Shown one piece after another: positions 20,503-30,249 of a stretch of 64,000 bases of DNA; positions within the stretch are counted from its first letter, which is position 1; each line of letters opens with the position of its first letter. This DNA is from Hirsutella rhossiliensis (lineage: Eukaryota; Ascomycota; Sordariomycetes; Hypocreales; Ophiocordycipitaceae). The notes beneath the pieces are model-generated. The model was given only the letters and a program-made list of their open reading frames with translations, did no database searches and had not been told where the DNA came from. Made by a program: the position numbers and the translations under genes. The DNA lies in assembly GCF_020360975.1 (NCBI RefSeq), contig NW_025408668.1, forward strand, positions 4,712,001 to 4,776,000, written 5' to 3'.

Positions 20503-22622
20503 AGGGATTTTCCGATGATCTGCCGGATCGGGTGATTCGCCGGTTTTTTTCTCCCTTGCATTCCAGTAAAGAACTGAGAATAACTCCACGAATACTATTT
20601 GAATTATTCTAAAATCTCATAAGAGAAATTAATAATGCTCAAAGATTTCACTCAATATTTTTTGAAGTCATCCAGTCATCGAGGTCGTCTTCTGTTACTC
20701 TCCGATCGCGCAAGTCCCCGAAATGCACCCACTACCTCCCGATCACTATCAACAGCTAAAGAGGGCCTTTGAGGACAGGATATGTGGGTTGAGGTTATCA
20801 TTGCCTTGTTGTTTGCGTTATTATATAGTGGGTTTGGTACCTGCAATGCTATGGTCCGCTCTGGTGTGAACGGAAGAGTGACAATTTCTGCGGCGTGAGC
20901 ATCCTGACTCCTCACGCGACCCTCAGGGGCCACCCGTCGCTCATTCTGCATTTTCTGGGGCTTTTCCATAGTCAAAATCTTCAGCTCTTGTTAATAGTGC
21001 CAATTTATCTCCATATTTTGCTTCACGGCCTCCGTCATCCGTCGTTTTCTCCCAATTTCCGCCTCTCATTGCTTCCTCTTCTGTAGAGCGAAAGCTTTTG
21101 CTCCGCCGCCTTCTTCTGTTGCTGAAACTTTCAGGTCTCCTTCTTCAGAGCCTCTTCTTTTTGTTGGGGTCCTTAAGCTGTATTTCTTTAGCGAGTTTGA
21201 GCCACTTTTGCAGAGCTAAACACCTCGTCTGCATTCCAATCTGTACAGCAGAAGAGATCATCTTTGGAGCCTTACTGCCCTGCCTGCGCTGGTGCTTGTG
21301 ACTACCTGTTCTCTTCTAACTTAAGCTCTCATATAAATCACTTAAAACGCACATTGAGGGCTTTCGAGGGTGCTACTCAGCCTTCGGCTGTTGCGGCCAG
21401 CATCAACAGAGGTCTTCTCGACTACTTCCTGAAATGCCTTCCAAAACACAGTCTAGAGCTTCATTTTCAACGATTTAATTAACCTTTTTTATTTGTCTGT
21501 ACAATGAAGAAGATTATACATATACGCTGCTGAGAGAGGCTGAATAACGATACATCAAGGGTTGCAGCCGATGAGTGGAATGAGGAGGAAACACCACAAC
21601 GATCATCTGGTGCCCGTCACACCACCCATAAAATCCATACTAAAATGTTTAAGTGGCCATCGGTAACCAAAAGGCGAAAAGCACGACCGTTTCGAGCTTC
21701 GCCTTAGTAAACCGGTCCAACGTACTGACGAGCTGCTCTTTTCCAATATTGTGATTCATCCACCTCGTTTTTGACGTGTTAAAAAATATTTATTGACGAC
21801 TTGATTCACGTTTCACCAACCAAAAGTCCAGGGTTTGTGCTGGCTTGTCTTGGTGGATGAGAAATGGGGGCAGCGATGCCATCTCTTGACTGACGCACAT
21901 CTTGAACGTAAGGGAGGATGGGTTGCCATTTTTTAATACGCCGAGCAATTTTGCCTTGTTTTTTCTAATAAGAGGAATAAAATGTTCGTTCAAATGCTCG
22001 TAAGGAATAGAAATCCCTTTTCATCCATGTTATACGTGTTTTAGGGCAGGGTGTCGAGTTTCAATTTTCGTGCGCATCTTTCCTTGTCAGGTGTGAAAGA
22101 GGAGCCTCGCGCACTGAAGTTCAAGCTAAAAATAAACCTTACATTCAGATGCATATGTAGGTTCTTTTCAGAAGATGCTCGTAGCGTCGAATCACGTTCA
22201 ATCTGGCTCATTACGGGTGCGTAGAATGAGGTTATCTAGGTCGCCCTTCCAACCCCCATTTTTGGCAGTATCCTGAGCCAATTTCTGCGCTATGGATATA
22301 ATAGGGAGAATCCCACATGATTAAAGCCCACGATGAAAGTCAATAATGTTCTGTTTTTGCTGTGTTGGCCGAAATGACTTACACAATCTGTCGGAATCCT
22401 ATTTTGGCCGTTGCTTCGTTTGATGTCAGCACCGCAGCGCATTGCCCCCTAGATAAAACTTCTAAATATATCCTAGACTTTCACTGCTTCTGACAATTCA
22501 GGCACTCAAAGGATACGTCAATTGGCACCGTGGATGTTGAGCTATCGTCGATTGATGTTGAGCGTGCGAAGTCGCCGCAATCCGGCAAATCGCCAGATCC
22601 GGCAGATCACCGGAAAATCCCT
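20503..22622. mobile_element. TA-flanked DNA transposon with ~43-bp inverted repeats
   Basis: The left end AGGGATTTTCCGATGATCTG and its continuation are matched in inverted orientation by the right end (CAGATCACCGGAAAATCCCT), about 43 bases with few mismatches, and TA flanks both sides (20501-20502 and 22623-22624). A TA target and long inverted repeats are typical of the Tc1/mariner superfamily, including fungal pogo/Fot1 types. It is 2,120 bp and interrupts the promoter of cassette 12: the flanks join as TTTCACTGCA-TA-CCCCACTACTGGACGG, which matches uninterrupted promoters. Composition is not RIPped. Confidence 0.75.
20680..22000 (-). pseudogene. Transposase remnant, minus strand
   Basis: Minus-strand frames are broken. 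They include CLALQKWLKLAKEIQLKDPNKK and, in shifted frames, Lys/Gln/Glu-rich text like the C-terminal tails of fungal Fot1/pogo transposases. A 67-codon piece (MNEHFIPLIRKNKAK) lies at 21,790-21,993. No DDE triad could be assigned. The rest of the element shows nothing coding. Confidence 0.35.
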
Positions 22623-22636
22623 TACCCCACTACTGG

Positions 22637-22700
22637 ACGGGCGCAGAGCCCGGACACTGTACGCGTCGGAGACATAAGAAGAGGATTCGCCCACTCACTT
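22637..22700 (+). promoter_or_regulatory. Cassette 12 promoter (downstream of the transposon)
   Basis: ACGGGCGCAGAGCCCGGAC 22637-22655, then GACATAAGAAGAGG in the TATA position. The leader hairpin GAACC..GGTTC at 22701-22716 survives. Confidence 0.5.
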
Positions 22701-23024
22701 GAACCTTGGATGGTTCATTCCTTCATCCACCTTCCATATGGAAGCTGTCGGCTCTCGGCATCAGGGGAGCGGGAAATTCCCGGTGGAACTGTTTTTCTTT
22801 TTGTGTACTCACTCTGCACAGGCCTCCTTCACTCGCGTGAGTCAAGATGGATTGACTGGTCTACCAGCCCGAACGCGTCCTTTGTCTCTCTAGAGACGCG
22901 CTACGCACTATTTATCGGGTTAGGTGCCCGCTTGCTGTCATCTGTGCTGGGCACAGTCTTGACTCTTGCCATTTTCACCACACCCGGCGACCGAGCAGAG
23001 CTGGCTTGGCCTACAACTTCACGC
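22700..23024 (+). other. Gene-less insert of cassette 12
   Basis: Contains the CTTCCATATGGAAG palindrome near 22730 but no ORF I would call coding. A 213-codon frame covering this stretch runs through the promoter and the long palindrome and is not credible. Confidence 0.4.
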
Positions 23025-23162
23025 AGGAGTTTTGAACGAGTGGAGCGAGGTCAAAGGTACCGATCCGGAGGTGAGGGACACAAAGAGACGGGAGGTCGCT
23101 TTGACTGCCGCGCCCCCTATTACTTAAGTTTGGTTTATAGGGGGCCATGGCACAACGGCCCA
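23025..23162 (+). repeat. Truncated 3' module, copy 11
   Basis: Only the last part remains: GAACGAGTGGAGCGAGGTC, the H4 hairpin CAAAG.GAC/GTC.CTTTG, and the long palindrome at 23112-23145. GTTTACAAG words and H1-H3 are missing. The sequence is nearly identical to the end of copy 3. Confidence 0.65.
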
Positions 23163-23321
23163 ACGTTCTAGAGCAGTGTGTTACTACAAAGTAGATACGC
23201 TGCAGTGCATAGCGCGGGAGTGACAAGGGGGGAACGGAGCGAGTCATAGCAGCTGACCGACCGGGGGGAGGGCGCGGGTCCAACGAGACAGTTGCCGGCA
23301 CGGCTTACTTGACTCCACCAA

Positions 23322-23390
23322 CGTCCGGGACAGACACCCGGACACATGAGATACGAGAAGTATAAAACCCGGGGGGGCGCCCACCCACGT
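23322..23390 (+). promoter_or_regulatory. Cassette 13 promoter
   Basis: GTCCGGGACAGACACCCGGAC 23322-23342; TATAAAAC 23361-23368 followed by CCGGGGGGGCGCCC. Confidence 0.6.
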
Positions 23391-23868
23391 AGGCCCAAAC
23401 GGGCTTGATCGTTTCACACTCCAGGCAGTGAGTTTTACGGAAGTAAATCTAAGAGACACGTTCGCCACTCTTCGACAACCGGCCGAGAGACGGTTTTCCC
23501 TTCCCACATCAAGCGGTGTGGGGCTTTGACACGAGGCGGGTTTCTTCGTCCTCTTGGCTCGGGAGCCACTCTACCTCGTTGGAAGTTTGAGTGGAACGGG
23601 AACACGTTATTGATGCAACCGGGCTCAGGCGGGCGGAGGTCCTCTCTGCCACTTGGGTGTGCAGATACAGCTTGGTAAGAGGGCGTGAGCCTTGCTGTTG
23701 CTGTTGCTGTTGGACCGGAGGAATCTTGGAGACAGGGTTGTGTCTCTTCCGCGACGAGATCATACGCCGTGAAGTATCAGCCCCAGTGGGCGGATCTGTT
23801 CTCATCATGGTCTTTCTGTCGTTTGACGAGAGCCCGGCCGGCTCTTCCCATCTTCTAGCGCATCGGAC

Positions 23869-24310
23869 ATGGACTCGAGTGAGCGAGGGGCTGTCGGTCC
23901 CCGTGCATCAACCCGGCCTTGCTACGGCTGTGGTACAACATGTGTTGCTGCTGGTTCGACACGACCCAGTACGAGTGCTGGGAGCAGTCCTTTCGCCACC
24001 TCTTTAGCCCCTTCCGGGCATGTTTCGGCTCACACGTCTTGCGAGGGTCAATGACTGTGTCATGTACGGTGTCGTTGCAGTCACTCCCAGACGGGGGGAC
24101 GTGGCCCTGGTCAAGTTTCCCGAGTGGGTAAACGTCATTCAGCCCATCGGACCTGAGGATGAGCGCGAGTTTTTCTCGTGGGCGCAAGGTGAGGTCTTGC
24201 GAAGTCATGTGGAGGCCTTGTCCGGCTACTCGGTCAGAGATCTTTTATCGCCTGGAGTTGACCGTTCCGCCTTGACAGTCCGTGCGGAAGAAGACGATGG
24301 ATTCTCGTAA
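23869..24310 (+). CDS. Family B-like protein, broken
   Basis: ATG 23869 opens MDSSERGAVGPRASTRPCYGCG. The likely continuation, MCCCWFDTTQYECWEQSFRHLF, is in another frame, and the C-terminal part (RLTRLARVNDCVMYG to AEEDDGFS, ending 24310) in a third. The order Cys-pair, Trp/His-rich block, then a region like EREFFSWAQGEVLRSHVEALSGYSVRDLL resembles the 15.4-kb member. At least two indels or unrecognised introns are needed. A (TGCTGT) run just upstream (about 23,695-23,712) lies in the leader. Confidence 0.4.
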
Positions 24311-24597
24311 TGTCTGAGGTAGATTCCCCGGTGGGTCTTGGCGTTGGCTTTAGCCACTGTAGGTGGTTCGCGGAAGTGAATACAAGGGGCCGCAGTCATG
24401 ACAGGCAGGACTCTTTCCCTACTCCGGTGGCCACGGACACCGTTCCAACTTCGTCGTCGGAGCAAACAGCGCATGTGAAGTAGAACATTTAGCCTTGACA
24501 CGGCAACTCAATTCGATCCCTGCCCACGCGCCTCGATAAACACCAGAAATAATCGTGACAGTAGACATACACCCTTCACGCCCCTTTTCTCCACAGC

Positions 24598-25100
24598 GTT
24601 TACAAGTGAACCACACAAGATACCTAGCCAACCCCGTTTATAAGAGATAGACTCCTTGTTCACCTCCGGAGGACTCCTGATGACTATGGAATCAATCCCC
24701 GAAGGGGGGTGCAGGCGAGCCGAAGGTTCGACTGTGAAGAGCCACGTTGACGTTCTTCAATCGAGTAAAGCGTTTACAAGAGGTAAACACGAGGAGAGGA
24801 GCGAGCATCCGGAAGGGTGCGCGACGGACACTACACAGAATGTGCAAGACAGTACTCTTGACTGAGCAAGTGCAACGAGCAAAGGAAGAGTGTGGAGGAC
24901 ACACAGACGGGAGTCACTGGCACGTACATTGCCAGTACAAACTGTACACATGGGCCACGACCGGAGGGAGGAACTGACCTTGACCGGAGGGAAAAGGTAC
25001 CGCAGCTGGAGGCGAGGATTGTATGTGACGGGAGGTCACTCTGTGCTTCGGCCCCCTATTACTTAAGTTTGGTTTATAGGGGGCCCATTGCCCACGGCCC
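24598..25100 (+). repeat. Cassette 3' structured module, copy 12
   Basis: GTTTACAAG 24598 and 24772, GTTTATAAG about 24635. H1 24697-24707, H2 24716-24730 (CGA-g-CC-GAA-GG-t-TCG), H3 24805-24820 (GCATCC-GGAA-GGGTGC, GNRA), H4 25025-25039. Long palindrome 25050-25085. Confidence 0.75.
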
Positions 25101-25257
25101 AGGCCCAGCTCTAGACACCTTTCCGTCAGGATTGAGTGTGGTACTAGCAGTTCCGGAGAGGATAGAAGGGACTGAGTGTTAAGAGCCTGTTGAGTGGAAC
25201 GGAGACGGCGCGTCACAAGTCAGCTTGCACGTAGTGGTTGCATGACTCCACAACTGG

Positions 25258-25330
25258 ACGGGAGGAGACCCGGACGGATACTACAAAGACCTTGGAAAGG
25301 GATAAATAAAAGGGGACGATCCCCCGCCGG
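25258..25330 (+). promoter_or_regulatory. Cassette 14 promoter
   Basis: ACGGGAGGAGACCCGGAC 25258-25275; ATAAATAAAAGG 25302-25313 followed by GGACGATCCCCC. Confidence 0.6.
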
Positions 25331-25704
25331 AGCGACTGTCGGGCAGACTTGCCCTTGGCACTTGTTCTCTTACTTTTCCGTCGGGATCACGGAAGTTCCA
25401 TCGTTTTCTCCCCAGGAAAGGGACTTGATCCAGGGTAGGCTACCTTCTCTTCCCAGCGCACGGCGCGGGACGAATAAAAGTCCGGAGGGACCTGGTTTGC
25501 TTAGGAGAAAGCAAGCAGCAGAGTCAGCTGACTACGCGCACTCGTTACTGCGGAGACGTGACACGTCCAACACCTCTTGTTGCATCCGTGGGGCAGGTGC
25601 ACCTACGGTAATCATCACCTAGGCACCCAACGATCAGGCAGATCTAGACCGCAGCTCGTTAGCACCCAGCAGTGCCTTTTTTGGCCCTCGTTTTTGCTTC
25701 AGCG

Positions 25705-26306
25705 ATGGAGGCCGCGCAGGACCTTCCACAGCCCTCTTTTCCGCGGGTGGCGGACAGTTTATCGGCTTTGTCCGAGGAGTTCTCACGGTGTCAAAATCTT
25801 CCGGCAGTCGATGGCGGTCTTCGACTCGCACAAGCGCTGGAAGCCATGCGCAACGATTTGCGGAACGAGATGCGCACGATTAACAGGAAGTTGGATGATT
25901 TAGACCGTAAAGTGGACGGCCTAGACCGCAAGGTCACGGTCTTGTGAGCATCGCTCTGCTGTTTTCCCCGATGCGGGTAGCTAACTGGATCTTGGCAGGG
26001 ACAAGAACTTCACGGCGCGTATGCAGAACAGCATCGTCGTTCACGAGAGTGTCGACTTGGCGCCCCTCTGCAATGTCCGCACGGGGAACCCGATTCCCGG
26101 CTGCCCAGCGACTCTGGGAGACTTGGACAATGTTTCTTGTGAGTGCTCCCCCCCACATCCTGGCAAACGTCTACTGACGGATAGACGGCACCAGCACAGG
26201 AAGCGGCCGACCTACTACGGAGTTGGGTGAATCGGTCCCGAGAGGACTAGACCAGCGGAGGCGCCAGCTAAGACATGCTTTTGGAGTCAGGACACGGGCG
26301 ACGTGA
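25705..26306 (+). CDS. Family C coiled-coil protein, three exons, intact
   Basis: Exons 25705-25943, 25999-26138 and 26185-26306 give 166 residues. Intron 1 has GTGAGC, branch GCTAAC and GGCAG; intron 2 is 46 bases with GTGAGT, branch CTGAC and ATAG. Exon 1 encodes CQNLPAVDGGLRLAQALEAM then a coiled coil (INRKLDDLDRKVDGLDRKV). Exon 2 encodes KNFTARMQNSIVVHESVDLA and PLCNVRTGNPIPGCPATLGD. Exon 3 ends ESVPRGLDQRRRQLRHAFGVRT. The plan (heptads, an N-S-x-V/A strand region, a G-x-P-I-P-x-F/C-P loop, a basic C-terminal helix) is one I recall from many short fungal hypothetical proteins. No enzymatic motif; probably an oligomeric protein, which is inference. Confidence 0.7.
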
Positions 26307-26506
26307 CAAGGTTTTTTCTTCTTGCGCTTCGGTTACGCAGCGACGGCGTTGATGGAATCTTTGTTGCATCGGCATGTCACGATGCCCTCATTTTGCGTTA
26401 GGCTAGTTACACGAAGAGTGATGATGGGGCAACTTGATGTGAACGAATACATGACCACCTGTGAACCATCTTGATATGACTCTGACCGTACTTCTTGTCT
26501 TGAACT

Positions 26507-27032
26507 GTTTACAAGAATGCCATCCAAGATAGTAGACCCCACAACCGTTTACAAGGGACAGACTTTCTGTTCACCTCCGGAGGACTCCTCTATGACTACG
26601 GAAGCAATCCCCCCGAAGGGGGGTGCACACAGGCCGAAGGACTGGGTGAAGAGCCACACTCGCCATCTTCGATTGGGTAAGGCGTTTACAAGGTGGTCGA
26701 CTCCAGCAGAAGGAGGAGTAGGCGTCCGTGAGGGCGCACGACGGACACTGACTGAACACAAAAGCCGGGACGATTGACCAAGCGAATGTAATGAGCGAGG
26801 GAATAAAGTGACAAGACATGGACGCACAGAATGAGTACCGGGCACGTACTCAACACATACGAACAGTACATCTGGGCCACGACCGGAGGGAGTACCCGAC
26901 TGGAAGGAGGACAAACGACGGGACGGAGTGACTTCGACTGGAGGGAGAAGAGGGTGTGACGGGAGGTCACTTACCCCAAGGGCCCCCTATATGCTTAAGT
27001 TTGGTTTATAGGGGGCCATGGCACAACGGCCC
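26507..27032 (+). repeat. Cassette 3' structured module, copy 13
   Basis: GTCACGATGCCCTCA lies upstream near 26376. GTTTACAAG 26507, 26547 and 26684. H1 26609-26623, H2 26630-26644 (CAG-g-CC-GAA-GG-a-CTG), H3 26722-26737 (GCGTCC-GTGA-GGGCGC: the A-T pair of other copies is G-C here), H4 26952-26976. Long palindrome 26981-27017. Confidence 0.75.
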
Positions 27033-27054
27033 AGCCCATAGAGCAGGATGAACG

Positions 27055-27260
27055 CACGTGATTCACTGCAGTACTAGCACGGATTGACCGGCAGACAAGT
27101 AGTGAGTCATAGCAGCGAATCAGACGGGAGGGATGACGCTGGTCAGGCAGTGCAGGTTACCACCGGTTTCCATGCATGCAGAAGGAAGGGTTGGGCAAAA
27201 CCCGGACAAAACTGGGGATCAGCAACCGAGAGGTATATATAGAGGGGGGTGCCCCCCCTC
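27055..27260 (+). promoter_or_regulatory. Cassette 15 promoter block
   Basis: CACGTG 27055-27060; GGGTTGGGCAAAACCC 27188-27203 then CGGACA; TATATATA 27234-27241 followed by GGGGGGTGCCCCCC. Confidence 0.65.
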
Positions 27261-27261
27261 G

Positions 27262-28025
27262 ACACACACAACAGAACCAAGGATGGTTCTCTTCTTCTTT
27301 TTATTCTTCGGGAAGAGAGAGCATGGTGCCTGCGGCACGACTAGAAACACTGGACGAGAGGAAGGTACTATTGACAGACAGAGGATGCAAGCACTTGGTG
27401 GCTTCGCCACAATAGCGCCTACGGCGCGTATCGACTAGAACCAAGAGCAAGGTTCTTCTTCCTTTCAAGCGGAAAGATGGACAAGACATGTGTCCACGGC
27501 ACTCCGGGACGCAAGGTTGCCGTTCTGTTCCCGCGACGGGACTCGGTTGTGTGAGAGCATCTGGGTACTACTCCCGAGTGCACTCGTTCCCGCAACAGCC
27601 CCTGGCGGGGCTTCGCTCCACTTGTTTCCGTGACAGGAACAGGTTGGTAGAGAGCATCTGGGTACTACTCCCTTGTGAACGCGGAGAGAACAGTTTTGTT
27701 GTAAGTATCGGGTACTACTTTCTTGTGAACGCACCCAGCACAGGTTGCACGTTGTTCACTCGCTCCCACTCCGCCCTGCGGGCTACGCTCCCGCTTGTTT
27801 CCCTTCTTGAGGACTGGGGAAATGTACTCCGCGCTCCGGCGCTCCGGCGCTCCGGCGCTCCGTCGAGTCCCGTACCCCGGCCAGGATGGTCAACAAGAGT
27901 GGGTGAGGAGACGAACAATTCGAATCAAGTGACTGGGAAGGAACACACAACAGAGGAAGAACGCTGAGAGGGTAACCCCGCCTTCCCTTTTTGGACGTCA
28001 CGATGCCTTCACTCGACATGTCCAC
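27262..28025 (+). ncRNA. Hairpin-rich insert of cassette 15, candidate structured RNA
   Basis: Hairpins in order: GAACC..GGTTC 27274-27289, GTGCC-TGC-GGCAC 27326-27338, GTGGC-TTC-GCCAC 27398-27410, GCGCC-TAC-GGCGC 27415-27427. Then come three direct repeats of a GGGTACTACT unit (about 27565, 27660 and 27710) and four tandem copies of GCGCTCCG (about 27831-27862). TCACGATGCCTTCAC closes the insert near 27998. No ORF looks coding. Confidence 0.4.
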
Positions 28026-28203
28026 TGGTAGACCGGTAGACTGTACAAGTAGAGGAGGAATGGGAATGACAACTTGAATGGATGACGGAAGAAAGCTGAG
28101 ACAGCAAGTGATGCGCTGAATGACACTGCAGCTGGCTCTTAGGAGCAGCGACCATGGGGAGCGTCACGGCAACCCACGAGACAAGGACTCTCCAGCACCT
28201 GAT

Positions 28204-28890
28204 GCCTTTACAAGGGACAGATGGAATGGTCAGACACGTAGACTGAAACAACTCTCCAACGTTCACAAGTTGTCCACGTACGTTTACAAGGAATGGACTG
28301 AGCCAGTGACGGGATGAACAAGACTGGAGTGATCAAAAATCGTAGGCTCCTACCCGTTTACAAGTCGTAGTCACTGCCCCGGCTACCACCCCGAACCCTC
28401 AATCCCTTCATGGATACGGTCATTACCTCCGAAGGAGGTGCAGGCGAGCCGGAGGTTCGGCTGTGAGAAGCCACGCTGCAAGAGACTTCAACCAAGTAAG
28501 TTCGTTTACAAGAACACACACGCAAGTCGAGAGACTGGTGACCGCGACCGCAGGGGAGCAAGGGAACGCTTGCACTCACAAGAACAAACGGCATGGACAA
28601 ACGTCACACGAGAGAAACAATACAGACAGACGTCAGCGCGTTTACAAGAGCACAGAATGTCCACGGAGATGGACCAAGCGAGTGCACACGAGCGAGGCAC
28701 CAACACCACAGGACACGAAAGTACTCTTACACACACGCAAACACAGAGGCCAGCTACATTCAAACAAGCCCTAACCGGAGGTCAAAGGGACCGAAGCTAG
28801 AGGCGGAGGACAGGAGAGGGACGGAGTTCCCTCTACCCCATGGCCCCCTATCACTTAAGTTTGGTATATAGGGGGCCCAGGGCCAACGGC
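28204..28890 (+). repeat. Cassette 3' structured module, copy 14
   Basis: GTTTACAAG 28282, 28356, 28504 and 28640, variants at 28204 and 28261. H1 28425-28439 (ACCTCC-GAA-GGAGGT), H2 28445-28459 (CGA-g-CC-GGA-GG-t-TCG), H4 28815-28834 (AGAGGGA..TCCCTCT with a GGA loop). Long palindrome 28842-28877 with TATATA in its right arm. Confidence 0.7.
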
Positions 28891-28922
28891 CAACCGCCCC
28901 ACACTCTAGTCACACGGAGCAT

Positions 28923-29115
28923 CACGTGGGATGTATTACGCGCAACGGACGGGACAGAAGTACAGCGGTCGTAAGACCAAGAACCCAGCGGGGTAATGGT
29001 CGGTCAACTGCGGGTTGCGACAGCCTTCCATGCAGTCTAATGCTTGAACATGTTCAAGCACAAAGTGGAGACACTGGCACCGAGAGGTATATAGAGGGGG
29101 GAGGCCCCCCTCACA
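28923..29115 (+). promoter_or_regulatory. Cassette 16 promoter with a different palindrome
   Basis: CACGTG 28923-28928. At 29041-29060, where other cassettes have a GGG..CCC palindrome, stands a perfect 20-base palindrome (TGCTTGAACA and its complement). TATATAGAG at about 29088-29096 is followed by GGGGGGAGGCCCCCC. CGGACA is missing. Confidence 0.65.
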
Positions 29116-29117
29116 CA

Positions 29118-29600
29118 CTTAACAGAACCCCGGCTGGTTCTTTTCCTCTTTCCCTCTCCCTTTCACCCGGGAAGGGTATAGAGGCGCTGCCGCCCCTCGA
29201 CTCGAGACGACATCAAGTAATGAACACTCCCGTGAGGGTCACTGCCTAAATACAGGATGGTTGACTCTTTCACTGAGCCGGGGAAGCTTTACTGATAGTG
29301 GCTTCGCCACGACTCGACGGCAGGAGAGGGATAAGAGAGGTGGTAGCCCCTTTACTACAGACGATGCTTTTTCCTATAGCCCGGGAGGGTTTGGTCGAGA
29401 AGACAGTAAGTGGGAACGAGGGAGGAATCTTTCTTCAGGATCCGAGCGGATCAGAACAACAGTCTTGCGGTGGCTTAGTTGGACAAGTGTTCACTCCACA
29501 CTCTCCCCACGCCCTAGACGGGCTTCGACTCGTTTTGTTCCCGGGAACATATCTTGAACATGCGTTCAACAACCTTTGCGGGTGCCTCACCACAGACTTT
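29118..29600 (+). ncRNA. Hairpin-rich insert of cassette 16, candidate structured RNA
   Basis: GAACC..GGTTC 29125-29140, GGCG-CTG-CCGCC near 29186, GTGGC-TTC-GCCAC 29298-29310, GATCC-GAGC-GGATC 29439-29452, TGAAC-ATGC-GTTCA 29565-29578. The last two and the text between them match cassette 2. A 174-codon ORF (29298-29822) exists but resembles cassette 2 only where the hairpins are conserved. Confidence 0.45.
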
Positions 29601-30245
29601 ATTGTGGCTAAAGACCTAGAGACTTTCTCTTTTCTTTTACTATGCTATAAAATATGTATCCTTTCTCTTTTCTTTGTGAAAACGTACGGTCAGATACCGT
29701 CGCGAGGTGTAGGCCCAGTCACCCCTCTTTCACGTGGACGGAAGGAGGTTTTCTTTTCATCTTCGGCTGTGCCCGGCGTGAATGAACATCGCATGCGTTG
29801 CATTGCCGGACGGCATGTGTAGTCGGAGCACAAATCGGATGCAGAGTCGTTTTGCAGAGCGATATCCGTGTATACACCGCACTTTTCCTGAAAACGTGTC
29901 GTGAATAGCTTCACTTCCTTTTGTAGACATGTAGATGCACACCGGAGAAAAGTCGGGACGAAGTTCCAGTGACTAGCGGAACGAAGCAGTGTAGCAGCAG
30001 ATCATCGTAATTGATTGGATCTTTGATCTTTCATCTATTATATGCCGTACCTAACCACCGGTTGAGTCACCACACTAAAGTGATGTGATAAACTTCTCGA
30101 TGCATTTATAAGAAGACCTAAAGAGCGACGCGAGGAGCGACTCTATGATGCGACGGGGAAGGAGCAATATCGGAAGTCTTTATAGGAATACTCTAGGACA
30201 CTCACGATGCCTTCACTTAAGCCGACGGGGAAGGATCTCTACTTA
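29601..30245. other. Gene-less stretch before the last module
   Basis: No gene seen. CTCACGATGCCTTCAC occurs near 30199-30214. Confidence 0.4.
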
Positions 30246-30249
30246 GACC

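Noticed and set aside
22530..23171. 213-codon ORF
   Set aside because: It spans the transposon end, the promoter and the long palindrome; part of it is the same sequence that is non-coding in copy 3.
23591..24007. 138-codon ORF with a poly-Cys run
   Set aside because: The Cys run is a TGCTGT microsatellite read in one frame; the family B frame overlaps its end.
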